Of a DNA stretch of 21,652 nucleotides, positions 1-5,629 are shown piece by piece. The notes under the pieces are model-generated. The model was not told the origin of the DNA, ran no database searches, and saw only the letters and a list, made by a program, of their open reading frames with translations. The DNA is from an uncultured Rhodocyclaceae bacterium. Lineage in GTDB: Bacteria > Pseudomonadota > Gammaproteobacteria > Burkholderiales > Rhodocyclaceae. The position numbers were made by a program, and so were the translations under genes. Position 1 is the stretch's first letter. Each line of letters begins with the position of its first letter. The stretch spans positions 1 to 21,652 of the forward strand of contig URNG01000047.1 in NCBI GenBank assembly GCA_900549295.1, written 5' to 3'.

Positions 1-395
1 GGAGGCTGGAAAACGCCCCCCTGCGGAAAATGTCCCGTCTGACGGAGCGGTTAATGCGCGGAATTGATTACGAGCAGGCGCGATTGCGCCGCATGGACAA
101 TTTCCTGTTTCTGCACGAAAGGCTGGGACATCTGAACCGCCTTTCCGTGGAGCCGGATTCCTTGTCCGCTCCATTTTGCTATCCGTTTTGGACGGCTTTT
201 CCCGAGCTGAGGAATGTGCTGATTGATGAACGCATCCTGGTTCCCCTGCTGTGGCCGGAGGTGCTGGAACAGGCCCCGGAGGGCAGCCTGGAACGGAAGC
301 TGGCGCTGCATCTTCTGCCGCTTCCCGTGGACCAGCGCTGCGGGCCGCAGGACATGGAGCGCGTCGTCCGGACCGTGGAGAATTTTTATTCCTGA
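1..395 (+). CDS. DegT/DnrJ/EryC1-type aminotransferase-like protein, C-terminal part (5' end outside window)
   Basis: The frame is open from the first bases of the window, so this is the tail of a longer gene; the Met at 30 is probably internal. About 130 residues are visible. The C-terminus has a run reading LPLPVDQRCGPQDMERVV, which matches the closing segment of DegT/DnrJ/EryC1/StrS aminotransferase-fold proteins (usually LPIDQRY..EDM). The preceding VPLLWPEVLE and a short SLERKLA helix fit the same family. Members are PLP-dependent sugar aminotransferases or related proteins of cell-surface polysaccharide synthesis. The PLP lysine lies in the missing part, so activity cannot be judged. 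It belongs to the left, Verrucomicrobia-like piece of the window. The family call comes from motif memory, not from a search. Confidence 0.6.
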   Translation, partial: RLENAPLRKMSRLTERLMRGIDYEQARLRRMDNFLFLHERLGHLNRLSVEPDSLSAPFCYPFWTAFPELRNVLIDERILVPLLWPEVLEQAPEGSLERKLALHLLPLPVDQRCGPQDMERVVRTVENFYS

Positions 396-413
396 AACAA
401 GGAGGAACTATTT

Positions 414-462
414 TGTTAGAGCGGCAATAAGACGTTGACGGTGTGAATGGAATGCTCTAACA
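414..462. other. Inverted repeat between the aminotransferase-like gene and the membrane-protein gene
   Basis: TGTTAGAGC at 414-422 is repeated as its exact complement GCTCTAACA at 454-462, with a 31-base loop, followed directly by five T. It could act as a weak terminator for the upstream gene or as an operator for the gene starting at 470. The long loop and AT-rich arms make either role uncertain. Confidence 0.35.
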
Positions 463-469
463 TTTTTGA

Positions 470-1153
470 ATGTCCGACTATCTCTCTTCTCTGGGCTATC
501 CTTTCCGTGGAAGGCCCATGGTTTTTGCCTTTGCCGTCCTCATTGTATGGGCCATGTTCCTGGCGGCCTGGGCGCCCCTCATCGGCTGGATTGCCATTTT
601 TTGTTTCCTGCAACCGTTCATGTGCGCCTTTTTCATGAAGATGGTGCAGCGGTCCGCCATGGGGGAGGAGGAAATCTGCCTCTTTCCGGAGTTGGAGGAA
701 TGGCTGGACGATCTGATGATGCCTTACATCCGGCTGGTGATGTGCATGGCAGTCTCCTTCCTGCCTCTGGTCATTTATCTGGGAGTGATGGACTGGGACA
801 TGGACAGCCCCCTTATCTGGCTGTTCATTGCGGCGGGTGCAGCTTATTTCCCGGGCGTTTTCATGAGGACTTCCGTGCTGGAAAGTTTTTCCGGGCTTTC
901 TCCCGCGGGCTGGTGGGGGCTTGTCAGAAAGGCGCCTCTTCCCTATGCCGGGCTGCTCGGCGCCATCTGCGCGGGGGGATGGGTGATTCTGAGCCTTCCT
1001 TCCGGGTTTCTGATGGATTTTGCCATGGCGCCCGTGAAGCTGTATGTCGCCTGCGTGCTGATGAACATGTGCGGCTTGTTCATGCTCAAGCATGAATTTG
1101 CCGGGGAAGAGGAGGAGGGCGGTTTTTCCATCTCCGGTCCCGCCGCTTCATGA
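470..1153 (+). CDS. Uncharacterised multi-pass membrane protein
   Basis: 227 residues with about six hydrophobic segments, near residues 17-35, 37-56, 86-106, 114-132, 157-177 and 188-206. An acidic loop with the sequence FPELEEWLDDLMMP sits at about 72-85, between segments 2 and 3. A proline/Trp/Asp loop of this kind recalls DUF4013-type membrane proteins, but the likeness is weak. The C-terminus is an acidic cytosol-like tail (EEEE near 213-216). The ATG at 470 has no Shine-Dalgarno sequence, which is common in Verrucomicrobia; a good AGGAGG lies upstream at 400-405 but leads only to a five-codon TTG frame. The gene converges on the SPFH gene. I do not recognise a function. Confidence 0.7.
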   Translation: MSDYLSSLGYPFRGRPMVFAFAVLIVWAMFLAAWAPLIGWIAIFCFLQPFMCAFFMKMVQRSAMGEEEICLFPELEEWLDDLMMPYIRLVMCMAVSFLPLVIYLGVMDWDMDSPLIWLFIAAGAAYFPGVFMRTSVLESFSGLSPAGWWGLVRKAPLPYAGLLGAICAGGWVILSLPSGFLMDFAMAPVKLYVACVLMNMCGLFMLKHEFAGEEEEGGFSISGPAAS

Positions 1154-1171
1154 CTGCCGCCGTTCCGGCAG
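1154..1171. terminator. Small hairpin between convergent genes
   Basis: CTGCCG at 1154-1159 and CGGCAG at 1166-1171 form a perfect 6-bp stem with a 6-base loop, starting right after the stop codon at 1151-1153 and ending 18 bases before the end of the convergent SPFH gene. There is no T-run on either side, so a terminator role is only suggested by position. Confidence 0.3.
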
Positions 1172-1189
1172 CGCCGGGGAAAGTGAGGC

Positions 1190-1792
1190 TTATTTGGCAG
1201 ACTCCCTGTCCAGATTGAGGATGCCCAGCACGGACATGTTCCCTTCCGCATCCTTGCCGGAGGGAAGGTAGACCTTGGCATTGTTCAGCATGTTTTCAAA
1301 GGCCTTGGCGCGGAGCACGTTCGGCCCCATGGCCTTTTCCTTCAGCGCCAGACCCGCCGCTTCCGCCCTGGCGGCTTCCAGGGAAGCTTCCGCGCGCGCT
1401 TTCCCCTGCATGACGATGACTTTGGCTTCCGCCTCGCCGCGTGCCAGATTAGCGTTCGCTTCCTGGCGCGCTATTTCCATTTTCATGGCTCCTTCCGCCT
1501 CCCCGCGTGCGCGCTGGATGGCGATGTCCTTCCGGGCGATTTGCAGCTCCGTCTCCTTCCGTTCATTTTCCTGGGTGGTCTGCACTTTCTTCACGACGGA
1601 TTCAATGATGGCCTGCGGAGGATTGGTTTCTCCCACGGCTACGGAATCCACGATGAAGGGGGTGCCGTCCAGTCGCTTGCTCAACTGCGTGTAAACGTTG
1701 TCGGAAATCTTTTGCAGGCTGCCGGAGGCGTCCAGGGCGTTGTACTGACACAGGTTGCGCACCCGGGCCGGGGCGAAATCCGCGGGCGGCCG
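1190..1792 (-). CDS. SPFH/Band 7 (flotillin/prohibitin-like) protein, C-terminal fragment cut at the seam
   Basis: About 200 residues are credible, from PADFAPARVRNLC to the stop at 1190-1192. The first part (with GTPFIVDSVAVGETNPP) is the end of an SPFH domain. It leads into a long Ala/Glu/Arg helix containing RARGEAEGA, ARGEAEAKV and RAEASLEAARAEAAG, the coiled-coil tail typical of flotillin, prohibitin and HflK-type scaffolds of the inner membrane. The N-terminal membrane anchor and most of the SPFH domain are absent because the reading frame meets foreign DNA at about 1775-1812. Upstream of there the same frame is only a shadow of the ABC ATPase gene. Gene content and style match the left, Verrucomicrobia-like piece. 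The natural gene presumably continued for another 100 or more codons. Confidence 0.75.
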   Translation of the reverse strand, partial: RPPADFAPARVRNLCQYNALDASGSLQKISDNVYTQLSKRLDGTPFIVDSVAVGETNPPQAIIESVVKKVQTTQENERKETELQIARKDIAIQRARGEAEGAMKMEIARQEANANLARGEAEAKVIVMQGKARAEASLEAARAEAAGLALKEKAMGPNVLRAKAFENMLNNAKVYLPSGKDAEGNMSVLGILNLDRESAK

Positions 1793-1812
1793 GGTCGCGC
1801 CCGCTGCCGCCG
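1775..1812. other. Chimeric junction between two unrelated genomes
   Basis: On the minus strand, ABC-ATPase homology (ending LGYLPQ...YPG) stops at about 1809, and SPFH homology begins, in a different frame, at about 1792. Both genes are truncated and fused out of frame. On the two sides of this point gene content, start-site style and base composition change. The exact join cannot be placed within this GC-rich stretch. Confidence 0.75.
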
Positions 1813-2087
1813 GGATAGGCACCGATCGTCTGCGGCAGGTAGCCGAGGCGGCGGCGCAGGTGACCCGGGTCGGCCAGCACATCGACCCCGTCGAGCCGGA
1901 TCTGGCCGGCATCCGGTGCCTGCAGCGTGGCCAGGGTGCGCATCAGCGTACTCTTGCCGGCCCCGTTGGGGCCGAGCAGCCCGTAAAGCCCGGGCGGGAC
2001 GCTCAGGTCGATACCGTTCAGCGCCTTGACGCCGTTGGCGTAGGTTTTGGTCAAGCCGCGCAGGTGCAGGCCGGAAGTGGCTTCCAT
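1809..2087 (-). CDS. ABC transporter ATP-binding protein, N-terminal fragment cut at the seam
   Basis: About 93 authentic residues. They include an aromatic A-loop (KTYANG, residues 14-19), a perfect Walker A GPNGAGKST (39-47), and the Q-loop region ending LGYLPQ (81-86). The signature motif, Walker B and H-loop are missing because the sequence changes to foreign DNA after about residue 93; the frame then runs on to a meaningless stop at 1602. The intact family member would be about 230-300 residues. The sequence type (PPGLYGLLGPNGAGKS) is that of ABC-2/CcmA-like exporter ATPases. It starts 70 bases after the TonB receptor on the same strand and is probably in its operon, so a siderophore-linked transport role is likely but not provable from this fragment. 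Confidence 0.8.
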
Positions 2088-2157
2088 GTATGCCTCGTGG
2101 TGAGAATGTGCAGGCGGTCGGAGCCAGGGCCGCGACCGCCCGAGGGAACAGGCGCGT

Positions 2158-4347
2158 TCAGAACGCGTGGCTCAAACCGAGGCCGAACGATCGGCCGCGA
2201 CCCGGCATGCCGATGCGGGCATCCGATCCGCCGGGGAAATAGGCATCGATGTGGTAGCCGTAGAGGTCGTATTGCTTGTCGAGCAGATTTTCGGCCCACA
2301 GGTAGACTTCGGTGCCGCCCTGGCGAATGCCGGCGCGCAGGTCGAGTTTGTTGTAGGCACCGAGATCGAAGGTGTTCTGCGGGTCGGCCGGACGCTTGCC
2401 GACGTAGCGGTTGGTCAGGCGGGTTTCCAGCACCGGGGCGCTCAACCCCAGCATGGGCGCCAGCGCCTGGCGGTGGCCGATGGTCACCGATGCGCCCCAG
2501 CGGGGGACTTCGGGAACGCCGTTGCCTTTATCGACGGCGCTGCCCGGGGTGTTGCTGGAGATGCGGGCGCGGGTGTAAGCAACGGCACCGGACAGCGACC
2601 AGCCGCCGCCGATCTGCCATTGGCCGTCAAGCTCGATGCCATGGCTCCGGGTGTCGTGACTTTCCTTGTTGGTGGCCATGGTGATCGGATTGAACGCCAG
2701 CATGTGATCGTCCTTCACCCGGCTCAGGAAAACGGCGGCATTGAGGGCGAGGCGACGGTCGGCGCTTTCGAATTTGAAGCCGGTTTCGTAGCTGTCGACG
2801 GTCGCCGCCTTGTAGGGATCGTCGGCGGCGCCGGTGACGAAATTGACGCCTTCGTCGTCGAAGCCGCCGCTCTTGTAACCGCGTGAATAGATGGCGTAAA
2901 GGTTGGTTTGCGGGTTCAGCGCATGGCTGATCGCGATGCGGCCGGTGGTGTAATCGTCGGTGATCTTCTGTGCGTCGCTGGCTTCGCGGATCGGACTGGA
3001 ATTGGACGGTGCAGCCAGCCAATGGGCACGATAGGTTTTCTTTTCCCAGGTATGGCGTCCGCCCAGGGTCAGTTTGGTGGCCTGGCTGAGCGGTATCGTC
3101 ACTTCACCGAAAAGGGCCTGGGCCCGGGTCGTGAATTTGCGCCGGGCATCGGAGGTCGTCGGGTTGTCGGGGTAGAACGTGTCGTAGGAATCGAAGCGTT
3201 CCAGCAAGCGGTCCGAATTGAACAGGTTGCCGCCGACGACCCAGAAAATGGGGGAACCGCTGGTGGAAGCGAGGCGCAGCTCGTGGTTGTGCATGTTTTC
3301 CTTTGCCCGACTGTTCCAGATTGCGTCAGGCTCGAAGCCGAGCAGTTGCTGGTAGGTGCGGCCTTCGTAAATCGGCGTGGTACTCCGGTGGCGCGTCCGG
3401 GCATAACCCGTCAGGGCGGTCAGCACGGCATGCGCAAACTGGTGATTGATTTCGGCGTTGTAGCGGTCGACGATCCGGCGATTCGCTTCGCTGCCGGGCG
3501 GAATGCTGCTGCGCGGTTCGTCGCCGTAGGGATGCAGTTGATAGATCCAGTCCTTTTCTTTCTGGTTTTCGTGAGCGGCGCTGACGTTCAGCCGGCTGCC
3601 GGGAGCGATGTCCCATTGCAGGCTGGCGCGGCCGCTGAATTCGCGCGGCTTGGTCAGCGGATCGCCGTCCTGGTCGTTGGTGATGTAGCTGTCCATGCCG
3701 GAGCCGCGTACCGCCAGGCGGGCCGACACGGTTTCACTGAGCGGGCCGCTGACGACGCCTTCGAGCAGACGCTGGTTGTCGCTGCCGATTTCCGCCCGGA
3801 ACTGGCCTTCCAGCCACTGCGTCGGCTTGCGGGTCACGATGTTGACCGCGCCGGCTTCCGAGTTGCGGCCGAACAAGGTGCCCTGGGGGCCTTTCAGCAC
3901 CTCGACGCGCTCCGCATCGAGGACATTGAGGGTGGCATTGGTCGCCGACATCGGGATGCCATCCACGTTGATGACGACTGAAGTGTCGTCGCCGCTGACC
4001 TTCTGCAAGGCACCGACGCCACGGATGCGCAAGGTGGTATTGGCCGACCCCATGTTGACGACGAAATCGAGCGACGGGACTTGCCGGAGCATGTCCTCCA
4101 GGTTGTGCAGACGGCGCATTTCTCCTTCGTCGCCGCTGATGCTGGAGAGACTGAACGGGATGTCTCGTGCCAGTTCCGCACTGCGTCTTGCGGTTACGGT
4201 AATGGGTTGCAGCGTCTGATCGTCGACCGGTACCTGGGCCACGGCTGCGGGAGAGAAAGCAAGCAGCAGTGCCATATACAGCGGCGTGTGCGAATGCCCG
4301 GACGGCACCCGGCGCGGATGCGTGCAAATTTTTGTCAGTTGTTCCAT
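2158..4347 (-). CDS. TonB-dependent outer-membrane receptor, FyuA-like siderophore type
   Basis: 729 residues from the ATG at 4347, chosen because AGAGG lies just upstream and because a good signal peptide follows (hydrophobic core about residues 22-36, cleavage after AVA at 37). An upstream in-frame Met at 4431 would bury this signal. A TonB-box-like ITVTARR follows at about 49-55. The plug domain (about 55-170) has LRIRGVG and the conserved KGPQGTLFGRNSEAGAVNI stretch. The remainder alternates as a 22-strand barrel, with YSRGYKSGGFDDEG and WAENLLDKQYDLYGY, and it ends in the terminal Phe typical of barrel proteins. The overall pattern resembles FyuA, the yersiniabactin/pesticin receptor. 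It imports a ferric-siderophore-like ligand using TonB energy. It diverges from an AraC regulator and precedes an ABC ATPase fragment. The ligand is unknown. Confidence 0.88.
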   Translation of the reverse strand: MEQLTKICTHPRRVPSGHSHTPLYMALLLAFSPAAVAQVPVDDQTLQPITVTARRSAELARDIPFSLSSISGDEGEMRRLHNLEDMLRQVPSLDFVVNMGSANTTLRIRGVGALQKVSGDDTSVVINVDGIPMSATNATLNVLDAERVEVLKGPQGTLFGRNSEAGAVNIVTRKPTQWLEGQFRAEIGSDNQRLLEGVVSGPLSETVSARLAVRGSGMDSYITNDQDGDPLTKPREFSGRASLQWDIAPGSRLNVSAAHENQKEKDWIYQLHPYGDEPRSSIPPGSEANRRIVDRYNAEINHQFAHAVLTALTGYARTRHRSTTPIYEGRTYQQLLGFEPDAIWNSRAKENMHNHELRLASTSGSPIFWVVGGNLFNSDRLLERFDSYDTFYPDNPTTSDARRKFTTRAQALFGEVTIPLSQATKLTLGGRHTWEKKTYRAHWLAAPSNSSPIREASDAQKITDDYTTGRIAISHALNPQTNLYAIYSRGYKSGGFDDEGVNFVTGAADDPYKAATVDSYETGFKFESADRRLALNAAVFLSRVKDDHMLAFNPITMATNKESHDTRSHGIELDGQWQIGGGWSLSGAVAYTRARISSNTPGSAVDKGNGVPEVPRWGASVTIGHRQALAPMLGLSAPVLETRLTNRYVGKRPADPQNTFDLGAYNKLDLRAGIRQGGTEVYLWAENLLDKQYDLYGYHIDAYFPGGSDARIGMPGRGRSFGLGLSHAF

Positions 4348-4374
4348 TGCGGCCTCTGGGTAGTCATAATGGCG

Positions 4375-4393
4375 GCAGATGGTAATCATTCGT
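4375..4393. promoter_or_regulatory. Candidate Fur box
   Basis: The 19-base window containing ATGGTAATCATTCG matches the classical Fur consensus at 12 of 19 positions by my count, with the core TAATCATT intact. It lies 28 bases upstream of the receptor's start codon, in the divergent control region, where iron repression of the receptor would be expected. No experimental support is visible. Confidence 0.4.
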
Positions 4394-4411
4394 ATTTGTT
4401 GTGCAGCCCGG

Positions 4412-4436
4412 ATCGGTATGCGATACCCCAATCGGT
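4412..4436. promoter_or_regulatory. Candidate AraC-regulator operator: direct repeat plus dyad
   Basis: ATCGGT occurs at 4412-4417 and again at 4431-4436, 19 bases (about two helical turns) apart, as AraC-type dimers prefer. Within this, GGTAT (4415-4419) and ATACC (4423-4427) form a dyad with a 3-base spacer. The element lies between the divergent regulator and receptor genes, 25 bases before the regulator's ATG. Confidence 0.35.
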
Positions 4437-4460
4437 TCGGTTTTCTAGGGAGATCGCCAG

Positions 4461-5414
4461 ATGAGCGCGCTGGCCAATGGTTTTCTGGACGGCCTGAAAT
4501 CCTCGCAGTTATTGCGCGATGCCACCGTTTTCAACGTCAGGCCGGGCGATCGTTGCCGGATGAGCAATTTCGGAATTCAGGATGGCGTCGAGCTACAGCT
4601 ATGGGAAGCTTCATTTGCAACGCCGTTGCAGATGGAGATCGAAGAGGACAGCGAACGCATCCATTTCACGTATGTGTTGCAGGGCGGGGCCACGATGGAA
4701 ATGGTCAACCGCCGGTACGGCGGGGTACAGGAAGCAGCGGCGCAAACCGGCGTGCTGCACGCCTGTCCCGGTGAGCGCGGACGTTTCAGCCAGGCAGGCG
4801 ATTATTCCAGCATCGTCGTGATGGTTCGTCCGGATGTGTTCATGGGGTGGCAGGAGGTTGCGGCGACGCGACTGCAAGCAGCCGTTGCCGGTGGCCGCTG
4901 CCTGATCGGCGGCGTCAAGGGGGGAGAACTGCGGCAACAGGCCTGGCAACTGGCTCGCAGTCTGCAAGTTGCCGTCGGGCATTCGACGTGCAAGCCCGGG
5001 CTGGCCGATCTGCACGTGCAGGCTCGGACGCTCGGTTTTGTGGCGACCTTTCTCGACCGCCTCGATCTCCAGAGTGAACAGCGCCCGATATTGTCGAGAG
5101 AGGATCGGCTGCGTCTTGGACGGGCCAGGGATTTACTGCTGGCCGACTTGTCGCACGCACCGGGCTTGCCCGCACTGGCGGCAGAAAGCGGCCTCGGCCT
5201 GGTCAAGCTCAAACGGGGCTTTCGGGCCTTGTTCGGTTGCAGCGCCCATGCCTTGTTTTTGCAGGAACGGATGTTGGAAGCCCGGCGGCGGTTGTTGTCC
5301 GGTGGGATAACGGTGACTGAGGTGGCAAGCGACCTGGGTTATACCAACATCAGCCATTTTGCAGCCGCCTTTCGCAAGCAGTTCGGTGTTAACCCGGGGG
5401 CGCTCGCCCGCTGA
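4461..5414 (+). CDS. AraC-family transcriptional regulator (PchR/YbtA-like)
   Basis: 317 residues from the ATG at 4461, which has GGGAG 8 bases upstream. The N-terminal 200 residues form a ligand-sensing region of the PchR type. The last 90 hold the two AraC helix-turn-helix units: the first around LPALAAESGLGLVKLKRGF, the second around VTEVASDLGYTNISHFAAAF, closing with RKQFGVNPGAL. Regulators of this subfamily (PchR for pyochelin, YbtA for yersiniabactin) sense the siderophore and activate the receptor gene next door. The divergent FyuA-like receptor supports that role here by inference. A terminator-like hairpin follows the stop codon by three bases. The protein may also repress its own gene through the dyad near 4412-4436. 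Confidence 0.85.
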   Translation: MSALANGFLDGLKSSQLLRDATVFNVRPGDRCRMSNFGIQDGVELQLWEASFATPLQMEIEEDSERIHFTYVLQGGATMEMVNRRYGGVQEAAAQTGVLHACPGERGRFSQAGDYSSIVVMVRPDVFMGWQEVAATRLQAAVAGGRCLIGGVKGGELRQQAWQLARSLQVAVGHSTCKPGLADLHVQARTLGFVATFLDRLDLQSEQRPILSREDRLRLGRARDLLLADLSHAPGLPALAAESGLGLVKLKRGFRALFGCSAHALFLQERMLEARRRLLSGGITVTEVASDLGYTNISHFAAAFRKQFGVNPGALAR

Positions 5415-5417
5415 GTA

Positions 5418-5439
5418 CGAGCGGTTTTGCTCGGTTTTT
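5418..5439 (+). terminator. Rho-independent terminator of the AraC-family gene
   Basis: CGAGC at 5418-5422 pairs with GCTCG at 5429-5433 across the loop GGTTTT, followed by G and five T. The stem is short (5 bp), but the position 3 bases after the regulator's stop codon and the T-run are right. Confidence 0.55.
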
Positions 5440-5525
5440 GCTGTGCCAGCGTGCCGCGCGATCGGCCAGCGGCAGGATTTCACGCCTTATCTGGCAGCCA
5501 TCCCCGATGTACCGGGCGCCTCGGA

Positions 5526-5567
5526 GGGGGGGAATACCCGCAAACCGGCGGGTCAGGCCGCCCCCCC
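5526..5567. repeat. Nested inverted repeat with G7/C7 outer arms upstream of pyrG
   Basis: Seven G at 5526-5532 face seven C at 5561-5567. Inside them ACCCGC (5536-5541) pairs perfectly with GCGGGT (5548-5553) around the loop AAACCG. The element ends just upstream of the candidate pyrG promoter, so it is more likely to matter as DNA structure, or at the 3' end of read-through RNA, than in the pyrG leader. Confidence 0.45.
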
Positions 5568-5574
5568 ATCACGT

Positions 5575-5603
5575 TTCACCTTTTACCGCCTTTCAGCTAT
5601 CAT
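5575..5603 (+). promoter_or_regulatory. Candidate sigma-70 promoter of pyrG
   Basis: TTCACC at 5575-5580 (4 of 6 to TTGACA) and TATCAT at 5598-5603 (5 of 6 to TATAAT) are separated by exactly 17 bases. Transcription would start near 5610, giving a leader of about 20 bases before the pyrG ATG at 5630. Confidence 0.5.
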
Positions 5604-5629
5604 TCGGCTTTCCCGCAGCCTGTCTTTCC

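Noticed and set aside
416..1093. 225-codon minus-strand frame over the left membrane-protein gene
   Set aside because: His/Pro/Glu-rich shadow; the plus-strand frame has six hydrophobic segments expected of a real membrane protein.
1793..1912. N-terminal extension of the SPFH frame to a Met at 1912
   Set aside because: Those residues are the ABC ATPase read out of frame and are not SPFH-like; the fragment is better ended near 1792.
4345..4431. Longer start for the TonB receptor (Met at 4431)
   Set aside because: It would place 28 polar residues before the signal peptide and lacks a ribosome site, whereas the ATG at 4347 has AGAGG and a proper signal sequence.
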